NCBI GenBank assembly: GCA_038257155.1
Contig: JBBSJP010000013.1
Coordinates: forward strand, 34,068 to 98,067
Length of the DNA: 64,000 nucleotides
From: JANJTY01 sp038257155
GTDB lineage: Bacteria > Pseudomonadota > Gammaproteobacteria > Xanthomonadales > Xanthomonadaceae
Direction: 5' to 3'
The notes beneath the pieces were generated by a model that did no database searches, was not told the origin of the DNA, and saw nothing but the letters and a program-made list of their open reading frames with translations. The position numbers and the translations under genes are program-made. Of this stretch, positions 1 to 9,327 are shown in pieces (position 1 is the first letter of the stretch; every line of letters begins with the position of its first letter).

Positions 1-573
1 TCACGGCCGCCGCAACTCAGCGACCGCCTGGTTCGGCACTTGTCGAGCCTTGCGCCACTGCGCAATGCGCGCGTCGAGGATGGCGTCGACGGACTGTGTC
101 TGGCCTATGCCGAACCCCAGCGCCTCGGCGTGGACCGCTACCTGGCGATGCTGGCTGCGCGTCAGCGAAGCCGTGCTGGCGCGCTGGTGGTGCTGGTCGG
201 CACGGCGATGACCATCGACGCGCTGGCACCGGATGGCCACCATCTGGGCGGACTGATCCTGCCTTCGCCAGCGCGCATGCGTGCCGCGCTGAGCCGCGAC
301 GCTGCCCACCTTCCGGTCGATGGTGGAAGCCTGGTGGACTTCGCCGGCAATACCCGCGATGCGCTGCATTCGGGCTGCCTGCTGGCGGCGATCAGTCTGC
401 TGGAGCGAAGCGTCGCGCGCCTGCGCGCGGAATACTGCTCCGGCATTCCGCTGCTGCTGGCCGGCGGCGGCGCGGCCGAACTGGCCGCGGCCTTGGCCGT
501 GCCGGCTGATCTTGTGCCCGACCTGGTGCTGGAAGGCCTGGCTCGCTGGGGGCATGCTGTCGCGCCCCAGTAA
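1..573 (+). CDS. coaX: type III pantothenate kinase, C-terminal part
   Basis: The reading frame is open from the first base, so the gene begins outside the window; 190 residues remain. Type III pantothenate kinase phosphorylates pantothenate in the first step of coenzyme A synthesis. The fragment keeps typical CoaX features: the phosphate-binding strand VLVGTAMTIDAL, the GGLILPS turn, the NTRDALHSG segment and a glycine-rich stretch LLLAGGGAAEL near the end. The ASKHA-fold N-terminal part (first DxGN motif) is missing because of the window edge, not because of visible damage. The next gene starts about 60 bases downstream on the same strand. Confidence in the family is good; the N-terminus cannot be judged. 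Confidence 0.88.
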   Translation, partial: SRPPQLSDRLVRHLSSLAPLRNARVEDGVDGLCLAYAEPQRLGVDRYLAMLAARQRSRAGALVVLVGTAMTIDALAPDGHHLGGLILPSPARMRAALSRDAAHLPVDGGSLVDFAGNTRDALHSGCLLAAISLLERSVARLRAEYCSGIPLLLAGGGAAELAAALAVPADLVPDLVLEGLARWGHAVAPQ

Positions 574-636
574 GCCTGCTGTTTCAATCTGGATTCATCC
601 GGGCCGTCGGGGCCAACAAACGGAGTGCTGTGGAAC

Positions 637-3600
637 ATGCGCAACATCGGAGTTCTTTTTCTGGGCCTGCTCCTTGCAGCACCAGAACTCGGCGCAATGC
701 CGCACTGGCAGCCAGTGCCGGACGAAGCGGCGAAGCGCGCGCTGCCCAAGCATCTGGAATTGCTTGACGCCCTCCCGCCTGGCAGCGTCACCCGCCTGCA
801 GGCCGTTGCACCCAAGCTCGGCGAGGCGGCGCAGATCTTCCTGCCTGGCGGCGTGCGGCATCGCCTGGAAGGCGCGCATCGCACCATGCATGCCAATGGT
901 GACGTCACGATTGCCGCTTCGCTGCAGCGTGCCGGTGCGCAGTACAGCGTGCTGACCACGATCGGCGCCGAGGCCAGCTTCGGCACCTGGGACACACCGC
1001 AGGGGCGATTTCGTTTCGAGTCGGCCGGCCACGAGGCGTGGCTGGTTGAGCTGGATCATCCCGAGCTGCGCCTGGAACAGATCGACAGTTCCGGCGTGGG
1101 CGAAACGGGCACGCATGCAGCCCTCACTGCTGCCGCGCTCAAGAACGGCCCCAGCGTCATTGATGTGATGTTCCTCTACAGCGAGGGCATCGCGCAGCGT
1201 TATCCCGGCGGCATCGCGCAGACCCGTATCAACCATTTGGTGGCGGTGGCCAATCAGCACTTCGCCAACAGCAGCATTGATGCCGTCGTGCGCCTGGCGG
1301 CGAGCCACCAGACCAGCTATCCCGATCTCGACGGACCGAATGTCTCGGCCCTGGATCGCATGAGCGATGCACTGGGTGGATTTGTCGCGCATTCCGCCTT
1401 CACCCAGCTGGCCGCACAGCGCAGCATCGCTGGCGCGGACATCGTCGTCCTGCTGCGGCCGCACGATATCGAAACGCGTGGCAATTGCGGTGTTGCGAGG
1501 TTTCCCACCGGTTCGCCCGATGTCGCTGTGCACGTTGTCTCCGACGGATTCAGCTCCTGGTCGCTGTGCGGCGATGAGGTATTCACCCATGAGCTGGGCC
1601 ACAACCTTGGCGCCGAACACCAGAGCGGTGCGAACTCGCCGGACGCAGGCTTCGGCACCGCGCACGTCGTTCCCGGCCAGTTCCACACGGTGATGGGCAG
1701 TTTCGGCAGTGGCAGCCCGGATCGGTACCGGCGTTTGCCGCGCTTTTCCAATCCTCAGCAGCTCTGCGGCGGACGGCCCTGCGGCGTTGCCGGTTTCTCG
1801 GACAACGCGCGCCGCATCCGCAACAACCTCGCCCTGGTGTCGGGCTACCTGCCGCCAAAGCCTGGCGCACCCGCTGTCGAAGCCCCGCCAGCCCTGGATC
1901 CTGATCCCGACGGCGACGGGGTGCCCGACAGCCAGGATGCCTTTCCCGTCGACGCGCGCTACCACAGCGACGGCGACGGCGATGGCGTGCCAGACGAAAT
2001 GGATGCCTTCCCCGGCGACCCCGACGAATCGGCCGACACCGATGGCGATGGCACCGGCGACCACGCTGATCCGGACCGCGATGGCGACGGCGTCGCCAAT
2101 GCACAGGATGCCTTTCCACTCAACCCGGACGAGTGGCAGGACAGCGATGGCGACCGCGTGGGCGACACCGGCGACGCCTTTCCCGGTGATCGGCGCGAAT
2201 GGCGCGATACCGATGACGACGGCGTGGGCGACCATGCCGATGCCGACAGTGACGGCGATGGATTGGAGGACTTTCACAGCGGCTCCAGCACTGCACAGAC
2301 GGATGTGCTGGTGGTGAGTGAGGGCACTGACCGGGTGCTGCGCTTCGAGGGCGAAAGTGGACTCTTTGCCGGCGTGGAGATCGCCGAGTCGCATCTTCCC
2401 CAGGCATTCGGCTTTCAGTCCAACCTCGCCTGGAATCCCCACCAGAAGACGCTCTATGCGCTGACCAGCAGCGAACTGCGCCGCTATGACCGCGCGGCAC
2501 GCCAGCGTTTCGACCGCTTCATCGGTGGCGACCCTTCCCAGTCCCTGTTCGGTCTTCCCAGCGGATTTCCGGTTGCTCTGAGCCTGCTGCCAGACGGCAC
2601 GGTACTGCTGGCCGACAGCAGCAGCGGCACGCTGTGGAAGCGCGATGCAATCGACGGTTCAGTAGTGGGCGGCGGGGTCTTCGGAGGCCCAGCCTTCTTT
2701 GCCCAGCATCCACGCGGCAGTGCGCTGGACGCTGCCGGCCGACTCTGGACCCTGGAGCGCGATGGGCGGCTCAGCGAAGTCGATGCTGCCAGCGGCGCCC
2801 TGCTGCGTCGCTTCACCCTGCGCGTAGTGACGCCACCAGTAAGCTTCGATCCGACCGCCATGGTGGTCGGACCCGATGGGCATTCGCTGTTCATTGCCGA
2901 CGCGCGCCAGAATCGCGTTCTGCGCGTCGATCCGAACCAGTCCGACACCGCAAGCGTCTTCGTGGCGAGCGCCGGCGGCGGATTGGCTTCGCCCAGCGGA
3001 CTGGCTTTCGGCGCCGACGGTCATCTGCTGGTATCGAGCAGCGGCAGCGACCAGATCCTGCGTTTCGATGGTCAAACCGGTGGGCCGCTCGGGGTGTTCA
3101 GTGTGGCTGCGCCGGGCGTGCTGCAGCAGCCGCGCGCCCTGCTGGTCGTGCCCAAGGTCGCCGACCGCTTTCCGCGCGATGCGCAGCGCCGCTTCCGTCC
3201 GATTGCCGGCGGCTGGTCGAACCCGGCGCGCTCCGGCCATGGCCTGGATCTGCAGGCCAGCGGAAGCCAGCTCGGCATGGTCTGGTACACCTATGATGTC
3301 GATGGCCGGCCACAGTGGTTCCTCGGTTCCGGCACCCTGGTGGGCGACAGCTGGAGCGCGCCCCTGCTCAGGTTCCGTTGGCACAAGGGTGCCGCAGTCA
3401 GCAGTGTGGTCGGCAGCGTCAGCCTGCAGTTCAGCAGCGAACGCAATGCGGTGTTCTCCTGGGTGCTGCCGGACAGCTCGGGCAGCGAACCCATGCGGCC
3501 GCTGGAAGTGGGTCCGAGCTCGGAAACCCAATTCCCGAGCGCCGCCTGGTATCGGCCGCAGGAGTCGGGTTGGGGCCTTTCGATCACGCAGCAGGGCGAC

Positions 3601-3921
3601 CTGCGTTATGCGATGGCTTTCGTCTACGACGGCGACGGCGAGCCGGTCTGGTTCGGCGGGGCCGCCACCGATCCGAGCGACCCGCTGCGGATCGACATGC
3701 AGTGGTTCTTCGGACCCGATCGCTGTCCGACCTGCAGCGGTCCGCGCAATGCCGAAGGCCAGTCCGCCGGTTTTCTCGGATTCGATCCGCAATCCCTGGA
3801 TACCGTTCTGATTGAATCCGGCCTGCAATTTGGCGAGGTCAGTTGGCGGCGTGAGAATCTGCAGCTGCAGCGCCTCACCGACACGCCGACCGCGGAGGAT
3901 GGCGATCCGCACGGCGATTGA
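637..3921 (+). CDS. secreted multidomain zinc metalloprotease with thrombospondin type 3 repeats
   Basis: A protein of about 1094 residues. The ATG at 637 is chosen because it directly begins a signal peptide (MRNIGVLFLGLLLAAPELGA) and follows a GGAG at 622-625; an in-frame GTG at 625 is the alternative. Residues about 180-410 form a reprolysin-like metalloprotease with the extended zinc motif HELGHNLGAEH (His about 318, 322 and 328) and a downstream Met-turn-like VMGSFG. Residues about 423-548 are Asp-rich calcium-binding thrombospondin type 3 repeats (DGDGDGVPDxxDAFP). About 555-840 looks like an NHL-type beta-propeller (repeated RVLRFEGESG and QILRFDGQTG strands). The C-terminus has two copies of a WYNP/SGHG-type domain (about 857 and 968) shared with other secreted proteins of this window. 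Likely an exported protease; substrate unknown. Confidence 0.85.
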   Translation: MRNIGVLFLGLLLAAPELGAMPHWQPVPDEAAKRALPKHLELLDALPPGSVTRLQAVAPKLGEAAQIFLPGGVRHRLEGAHRTMHANGDVTIAASLQRAGAQYSVLTTIGAEASFGTWDTPQGRFRFESAGHEAWLVELDHPELRLEQIDSSGVGETGTHAALTAAALKNGPSVIDVMFLYSEGIAQRYPGGIAQTRINHLVAVANQHFANSSIDAVVRLAASHQTSYPDLDGPNVSALDRMSDALGGFVAHSAFTQLAAQRSIAGADIVVLLRPHDIETRGNCGVARFPTGSPDVAVHVVSDGFSSWSLCGDEVFTHELGHNLGAEHQSGANSPDAGFGTAHVVPGQFHTVMGSFGSGSPDRYRRLPRFSNPQQLCGGRPCGVAGFSDNARRIRNNLALVSGYLPPKPGAPAVEAPPALDPDPDGDGVPDSQDAFPVDARYHSDGDGDGVPDEMDAFPGDPDESADTDGDGTGDHADPDRDGDGVANAQDAFPLNPDEWQDSDGDRVGDTGDAFPGDRREWRDTDDDGVGDHADADSDGDGLEDFHSGSSTAQTDVLVVSEGTDRVLRFEGESGLFAGVEIAESHLPQAFGFQSNLAWNPHQKTLYALTSSELRRYDRAARQRFDRFIGGDPSQSLFGLPSGFPVALSLLPDGTVLLADSSSGTLWKRDAIDGSVVGGGVFGGPAFFAQHPRGSALDAAGRLWTLERDGRLSEVDAASGALLRRFTLRVVTPPVSFDPTAMVVGPDGHSLFIADARQNRVLRVDPNQSDTASVFVASAGGGLASPSGLAFGADGHLLVSSSGSDQILRFDGQTGGPLGVFSVAAPGVLQQPRALLVVPKVADRFPRDAQRRFRPIAGGWSNPARSGHGLDLQASGSQLGMVWYTYDVDGRPQWFLGSGTLVGDSWSAPLLRFRWHKGAAVSSVVGSVSLQFSSERNAVFSWVLPDSSGSEPMRPLEVGPSSETQFPSAAWYRPQESGWGLSITQQGDLRYAMAFVYDGDGEPVWFGGAATDPSDPLRIDMQWFFGPDRCPTCSGPRNAEGQSAGFLGFDPQSLDTVLIESGLQFGEVSWRRENLQLQRLTDTPTAEDGDPHGD

Positions 3922-4037
3922 GCGCGCAAACAGTCAATTCGTCGGCGCAATACGCAAACCGGCGCACACGGCGCAGGCAGGGAAGATCGCGCCCCGATGC
4001 GCAAGCTGCGCCGGGCGAATCCGAGTCGCGCGAGGAT

Positions 4038-5405
4038 TCAGCCGTAAAGCACGCTCGGTAGCCACGTAGCCAGCCCCGGCCACAGCGCCAGTACCGCCAG
4101 CATCAGCAGCTGCAGCATGATGAAGGGGACGACGCCACGATAGAGCGCGGCCGTGGTGAGTTCAGGCGGCGCCACGCCGCGCAGATAGAACAGGGCGAAG
4201 CCGAACGGCGGTGTCAGGAAACTGGTCTGCAGGTTGATCGCCATCATCACGCCGAGCCAGACCGGATCGACGCCGAGCAGGAACAGCACCGGCGCCACGA
4301 TCGGCACCACCACGAAGGTGATCTCGATGAAGTCGAGGATGAAGCCCAGCACGAACATCAAGGCCATTACTGCCAGCACTGCGCCGACGCGCCCGCCGGG
4401 AATTGCCGCGAGCAGCTCGTGCACGCGCTCCTCGCCGCCAAAGCCGCGGAACACCAGCGAGAACAAGGTGGCACCGATCAGGATGGCGAACACCATGGCG
4501 GTTACCCAGGCGGTCTGCTGGACCACCTCACGCAGCCGTTCCCGCGTCAGTTGACGCCGCGCCAGGGCAATCAGGCTCGCACCGAGTGCGCCGATGCAGG
4601 CGGCTTCGGTCGGTGTGGCGACACCGCCAAGAATCGAACCGAGTACCGCCACCACCAGGATCACCGGCGGCAAGGCAGCTTTCAGCGCCGGCAGGATCGA
4701 AGGGTCTTCCGGTGCCGGCATTGCCGGTGCGCGTTCCGGACTGCGCCAGGCCACCCAGACAAGCCAGGCCAGATACAGGGCCACCAGCATCAGGCCGGGA
4801 AGCAGGGCGCCAGCAAACAGGTCGCCGACTGACACCGTCTTTGGCGCGAACACGCCTTGCTTCAGCTGCGCCTGTTGATAGGCATTGCCGAGCTGGTCGG
4901 CGAGCAGCACCAGTACGATCGAAGGCGGAATGATCTGGCCGAGGGTGCCGGCCGCGCAGATCGTGCCGCCAGCGAGACGAGGGTCGTAGCCATGCCGCAG
5001 CATCATCGGCAGGCAGATCAGGCCCATTGTGACGACCGTGGCGCCGACGATGCCGGTGGACGCAGCCAACAGGGCGCCGACCAGCATCACCGCGATCGCC
5101 AAACCACCCCGTCGATGTCCGAAAAGGCGCGCGACATTGCCGAGCAGATCTTCGGCCAGTTTGGCGCGCTCCAGCATCACGCCCATGAACACGAACAGCG
5201 GCACCGCCAGCAGGGTCTCGTTGCCCATCACGCCAAACACGCGATTCGGGAAGGCCTGCAGGAAGGACGGATCGAACACGCCAAGCAGCAGACCCGTTCC
5301 GGCAAACAGCAGGGCCACGCCGCCCAGGGTGAAGGCCACTGGAAAGCCGGCGAGCAGGGCAGCGCACAGGCTTACAATCAGGGCCAGCAACAGGAAGGTC
5401 TGCAT
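4038..5405 (-). CDS. dctM: TRAP transporter large permease subunit
   Basis: This 455-residue, almost entirely hydrophobic protein matches the DctM (12-helix) family of tripartite ATP-independent periplasmic transporters, which import organic acids or related solutes using an ion gradient. Family features include the N-terminal segment ending in ALLAGFPVAFTLGG, the PLFVFMGVMLERAKLAEDL region, GQIIPPSIVLVLLADQLGNAY and the C-terminal TPPFGFALFYLRGVAP. Its start overlaps the stop of the small-permease gene by one base (TGATG at 5403-5407), so the two are translationally coupled. No gene for the periplasmic binding protein DctP lies within several genes on either side, so the substrate cannot be inferred. 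Confidence 0.93.
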   Translation of the reverse strand: MQTFLLLALIVSLCAALLAGFPVAFTLGGVALLFAGTGLLLGVFDPSFLQAFPNRVFGVMGNETLLAVPLFVFMGVMLERAKLAEDLLGNVARLFGHRRGGLAIAVMLVGALLAASTGIVGATVVTMGLICLPMMLRHGYDPRLAGGTICAAGTLGQIIPPSIVLVLLADQLGNAYQQAQLKQGVFAPKTVSVGDLFAGALLPGLMLVALYLAWLVWVAWRSPERAPAMPAPEDPSILPALKAALPPVILVVAVLGSILGGVATPTEAACIGALGASLIALARRQLTRERLREVVQQTAWVTAMVFAILIGATLFSLVFRGFGGEERVHELLAAIPGGRVGAVLAVMALMFVLGFILDFIEITFVVVPIVAPVLFLLGVDPVWLGVMMAINLQTSFLTPPFGFALFYLRGVAPPELTTAALYRGVVPFIMLQLLMLAVLALWPGLATWLPSVLYG

Positions 5406-5923
5406 CAGTCGGACCGCTCACGCAACTGAGCCAGCGCCTTGAGCATTTCGCTCAGGCCCTGCAGCAGCAAGAGTACGGCGCTGGCCGGGATCAGACCCTT
5501 GAGCAGGCACAGCGCCGGCAGCCCGCCCGGCTCGCGCGAGGCTTCACCCAACTGCCAGCTTGCCGCCACGTAGTCGAGGCTGATCCACAGCATGAAGGCG
5601 CAGAACGGCAGCAGCAGGAATGCGCAGCCGAGCAATTCGATCCAGGCCCGACCTCGCCGGGAAGCGTGCGCCGAGAACACGTCGACGCGCACATGCTTGC
5701 CTTGTTGCAGGGTCCAGGCGCTGCCCAGCATGAACAGGCTGGCATGCATCCACAGCACCGATTCCTGTAGTGCGATCGATCCAACACCGAAGGCGTAACG
5801 CGCCACCACCAGTCCAGCTGCCAGCAGCAGCATGGGCACCAGCAGCCAGGCGACGACGCGCCCTATGGCCGCGCTGAACGCGTCCAGCCTGCGACTGAGT
5901 CGATCCGACATGGATTGCCGCAT
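5405..5923 (-). CDS. dctQ: TRAP transporter small permease subunit
   Basis: DctQ-type four-helix membrane protein, about 172 residues from the ATG at 5923. The frame is open to 5965, and an ATG at 5911 is also possible; no strong ribosome site decides. Hydrophobic segments include VVAWLLVPMLLLAAGLVVAR, the ESVLWMHASLFMLGSAWTL region, CAFLLLPFCAFMLWI and LIPASAVLLLLQGLSEML. The central QGKHVRVDVF sequence is the family hallmark. It is the first gene of a two-gene unit with dctM and lies just downstream of the DUF2782 gene on the same strand, which may share its transcript. Confidence 0.88.
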   Translation of the reverse strand: MRQSMSDRLSRRLDAFSAAIGRVVAWLLVPMLLLAAGLVVARYAFGVGSIALQESVLWMHASLFMLGSAWTLQQGKHVRVDVFSAHASRRGRAWIELLGCAFLLLPFCAFMLWISLDYVAASWQLGEASREPGGLPALCLLKGLIPASAVLLLLQGLSEMLKALAQLRERSD

Positions 5924-5955
5924 CGGCGGCGAGGCAGCCGTTTCAGCCCCACCGG

Positions 5956-6327
5956 TCAATCCCACTCGTAGATCGTCCAGTAGACCGGCGCCACCCGGCC
6001 TTCACCGTCCTTGGCGTCGAGACGACCATCGCCATTGGTATCCAGCAGGTAGTAGGGCGGCGCGCGCTCAGGTGTCACCTTGACCATGTAGAGCCTTCCG
6101 TTCTGGCGATATTCCTCGACCCGGTCGCCATTGTCCTGGCTGCGGATGCTGACCGTCGGCGCGCCCTGCTCCGAGGGTGGCTGCAGCTTGGGCGGAATGG
6201 GGACGTCATTGCGCTCTTCAGTTGCCGCTGTGCTGTCGCTGGATTCGGTCTCGGTGCGCGGCTCGGGCTGAGCCAGGGCCGAGCCGCTGCAGACCAGCAG
6301 CGCTAAAACCAGTGTCTGTGTACGCAT
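5956..6327 (-). CDS. DUF2782 family exported protein
   Basis: Small protein of 123 residues with a clear signal peptide (MRTQTLVLALLVCSGSALA). A charged spacer follows, then a conserved C-terminal module beginning VSIRSQDNGDRVEEYRQNGR and ending in a Trp/Tyr-rich tail. This is the DUF2782 layout, a family of unknown function commonly found next to polA in Xanthomonadales and pseudomonads. The ATG at 6327 is preceded by GGAGAT at a good distance. It is divergent from polA, with about 80 bases between the two starts. The sequence YYLLDTNGDGRLDAKDG resembles an EF-hand-like Asp loop, but a calcium role is only a guess. Confidence 0.82.
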   Translation of the reverse strand: MRTQTLVLALLVCSGSALAQPEPRTETESSDSTAATEERNDVPIPPKLQPPSEQGAPTVSIRSQDNGDRVEEYRQNGRLYMVKVTPERAPPYYLLDTNGDGRLDAKDGEGRVAPVYWTIYEWD

Positions 6328-6407
6328 GTTGATCTCCAGTGTCGGCGCGAGCGGGCCGTGCTTCGGTACAAGCCTACAATGGCCGCGTCCAACACTCACG
6401 CACTGCC

Positions 6408-9146
6408 ATGTCCCGATTGGTCCTGATTGATGGTTCCTCCTACCTCTACCGCGCGTTCCATGCCTTGCCGCCATTGAGCAATGCGCAGGGCGAGCCGACC
6501 GGCGCGCTGTTCGGCGTCGTCAACATGCTGCGCGGAACCTTGAAGGAGAAGCCCGACTACCTTGCCTTCGTGCTGGATGCCTCCGGGCCCACCTTCCGCG
6601 ATGACCTGTATCCCGAGTACAAGGCCAACCGGCCGCCGATGCCTGACGAGCTGCGCGCTCAGGTGGAGCCGATGCAGGCGATCGTCGCGGCACTCGGTAT
6701 TCCGATTCTGCGCGTGTCGGGTGTGGAAGCCGATGATGTGATCGGCACCCTGGCGCTGCGCGCCGCTCAGGACGGCGTGGAAGTCACCATCTCCACCAGC
6801 GACAAGGATTTCGCCCAGCTGGTGCGTCCCGGTATCGAACTGGTCAACACGATGAGCGGCAGCCGCCTGGATCGGGCCGGTGTGATCGAGAAGTTTGGCG
6901 TGCCGCCCGAGCGCATTGTCGACCTGCTGGCCCTGATGGGCGACACGGTGGACAACGTGCCCGGCGTCGACAAGTGCGGCCCCAAGACCGCGGCCAAATG
7001 GCTCGGCCAGTTTGGCGATCTGGATTCCGTCATGGCGCGCGCCGACGAAGTGGGCGGCAAGGTCGGCGAGAACCTGCGCATCGCCTTGCCGCGACTGTCG
7101 CTGAATCGCGAGTTGGTCACCATCAAGACCGACGTCGAGCTTGATCAGACGCCACAGCAATTGGTTCTGCGTGAGCGTCATATCGATGACCTGCGCGTCC
7201 TGTATGCACGCTATGGCTTCAACCAGGCACTGAAGGAGCTTGACGGCGGCAATGCAGCCAGCACGTCGGCGCCTGCTTCTCGCGGCGCGGCAGCTGGCGA
7301 TGCCGCTGGTGAAGCGCTGGATCCGGCCCTGGCGGTGAAAGGCGAGTACGAATGTATCCTCGATCAGGATGCGCTGGCACGCTGGATCGAGCAGCTCGGC
7401 CAGGCGACTCTGATCTGCATCGATACCGAAACCGATGCACTTGACCCGATGCAGGCCGGCCTGGTCGGACTGAGTTTCGCGGTCGAGTGCGGCAAGGCCG
7501 CCTACCTGCCGCTGGCGCATGTCTACCCCGGCGCGCCGATCCAGCTGCCGATGCGTGAGACGCTCGACGCCCTGCGTCCGCTGCTGGAGGATGCCTCGCG
7601 TCCGAAGCTAGGCCAGCACGGCAAGTACGACCTGCACATCCTGCAGCGCCACGGCATCGCGCTGGCTGGTTACGCCGAAGACACGATGTTGGAATCCTTC
7701 GTGCTCAACTCCACCGCCAGTCGCCACGACATGGACTCGTTGGCGCAGCGTTACCTCGGTTACCGCACCATCAAGTTCGAGGACGTCGCCGGCAAGGGCA
7801 GCAAGCAGATCAGCTTCGCCCAGGTCGCGCTGGAGCAGGCGGTCGATTACGCCGCCGAGGATGCCGACATCACCCTGCGCCTGCATCGCGCGCTGGCCGG
7901 TAAGCTGCAGGCCGAGCCTTCCCTGCAGCGCGTGTATCGCGAAATCGAAATGCCCCTGGTACCGGTGCTGGCGCGCATCGAGGCCAATGGTGTGCTGGTC
8001 GATGCCGCCGAGCTGCGCCGCCAGAGCCACGATCTGGCCAAGCGCATGCACGCCACCCAGCAACAGGCCTTCGAGTTGGCCGGACGCAACTTCAATCTGG
8101 ATTCGCCCAAACAGCTGCAGGCCCTGCTGTTCGACGAACTGAAATTGCCCGCCCTGGTGAAGACGCCAACCGGCCAGCCATCGACCAACGAGGAAGCGCT
8201 CGAGGCCATCGCAGACCAGCACGAGTTGCCACGCCTGATCCTCGATTACCGTGGCCTGGCAAAGCTGCGCAGCACTTACACCGAGAAATTGCCCGAGGCG
8301 ATCAATCCGCACACCGGTAGGGTTCACACCAGCTATCACCAGGCCGGCGCGGCGACCGGACGGCTGTCATCTTCCGATCCCAACCTGCAGAACATTCCGA
8401 TCCGCAGCGAAGACGGACGGCGCATCCGGCGCGCCTTCATCGCGCCCGAGGGGCGCCGCATCGTGGCCTGCGACTACTCGCAGATCGAGCTGCGCATCAT
8501 GGCGCACCTGTCCGATGATCCCGGGCTGGTGGCGGCTTTTGCCGGTGGCCAGGACATCCATCGTGCCACCGCCGCCGAAGTGTTCGGCGTGCCGCTGGAA
8601 CAGGTTGACGGCGATCAGCGGCGCGCCGCCAAGGCGATCAACTTCGGATTGATCTACGGCATGAGTGCCTTTGGTCTGGCGCGCCAGATTGGCGTGTCGC
8701 GCGGTGAAGCGCAGGATTACATCGCGCTCTATTTCGCGCGCTATCCGGGCGTGCGCGAGTACATGGAGCGCACTCGCGAGCAGGCCAAGGCACAGGGCTA
8801 CGTCGAAACCGTATTCGGTCGCCGCCTCTACTTGAACGAAATCCGCAGCCGCAACCAGGCGCAGCGCGCCGGCGCCGAGCGTGCCGCGATCAACGCGCCG
8901 ATGCAGGGCACCGCCGCCGACATCATCAAGCGCGCCATGATCATGGTCGATGCCTGGCTGGCCCCGCACGGCGAACACGCCCGCATGATCATGCAGGTGC
9001 ACGATGAGCTGGTGTTCGAGGTCGATGCCCAGTTTGTCGACACCTTGATGGCATCAGTCAAGCAGCTGATGCAGGGCGCCGCCGAGCTAAGCGTGCCGCT
9101 CGTGGTGGATGCGGGGATTGGCGAGAACTGGGACGAAGCGCACTGA
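6408..9146 (+). CDS. polA: DNA polymerase I
   Basis: A 912-residue protein with the three-part layout of DNA polymerase I, which removes RNA primers and fills gaps in replication and repair. Residues 1 to about 290 are the 5'-3' exonuclease (start MSRLVLIDGSSYLYRAFHAL, with GVEADDVIGTL). The 3'-5' proofreading domain keeps its acidic DTET motif (IDTETDALDPM), so proofreading should be active. The polymerase domain shows motif A (ACDYSQIELRIMAH, about 685), motif B (RRAAKAINFGLIYGMSAFG, about 737) and motif C (QVHDELVFEV, about 862). The ATG at 6408 matches the family N-terminus; the open frame continues upstream without homology. A TACAAT at 6375-6380 could be its -10 element, although no good -35 is visible. 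Confidence 0.97.
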   Translation: MSRLVLIDGSSYLYRAFHALPPLSNAQGEPTGALFGVVNMLRGTLKEKPDYLAFVLDASGPTFRDDLYPEYKANRPPMPDELRAQVEPMQAIVAALGIPILRVSGVEADDVIGTLALRAAQDGVEVTISTSDKDFAQLVRPGIELVNTMSGSRLDRAGVIEKFGVPPERIVDLLALMGDTVDNVPGVDKCGPKTAAKWLGQFGDLDSVMARADEVGGKVGENLRIALPRLSLNRELVTIKTDVELDQTPQQLVLRERHIDDLRVLYARYGFNQALKELDGGNAASTSAPASRGAAAGDAAGEALDPALAVKGEYECILDQDALARWIEQLGQATLICIDTETDALDPMQAGLVGLSFAVECGKAAYLPLAHVYPGAPIQLPMRETLDALRPLLEDASRPKLGQHGKYDLHILQRHGIALAGYAEDTMLESFVLNSTASRHDMDSLAQRYLGYRTIKFEDVAGKGSKQISFAQVALEQAVDYAAEDADITLRLHRALAGKLQAEPSLQRVYREIEMPLVPVLARIEANGVLVDAAELRRQSHDLAKRMHATQQQAFELAGRNFNLDSPKQLQALLFDELKLPALVKTPTGQPSTNEEALEAIADQHELPRLILDYRGLAKLRSTYTEKLPEAINPHTGRVHTSYHQAGAATGRLSSSDPNLQNIPIRSEDGRRIRRAFIAPEGRRIVACDYSQIELRIMAHLSDDPGLVAAFAGGQDIHRATAAEVFGVPLEQVDGDQRRAAKAINFGLIYGMSAFGLARQIGVSRGEAQDYIALYFARYPGVREYMERTREQAKAQGYVETVFGRRLYLNEIRSRNQAQRAGAERAAINAPMQGTAADIIKRAMIMVDAWLAPHGEHARMIMQVHDELVFEVDAQFVDTLMASVKQLMQGAAELSVPLVVDAGIGENWDEAH

Positions 9147-9327
9147 AGCGGACCGGCGACGGCCCTAAAATGCACCCAGCTCGAGGCAGCGCCCCCTGCC
9201 GAAAGTCACGGTAAATCAGTAGCTTGAGGGCGTTCTGGAGGATTTCCTCTGAACCGATCCTGAATTCAACCATTCCTTAACCGGTTGGTTCACGAAACTT
9301 CCAGCTTCGATTTGCTTTCATAGTCTC

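Noticed and set aside
595..2442. Long minus-strand open frame opposite the metalloprotease
   Set aside because: It mirrors the Asp-rich repeat region of a clear gene with signal peptide and catalytic motif; the translation is low-complexity Val/Ala/Gly/Ile and has no signal or family feature.
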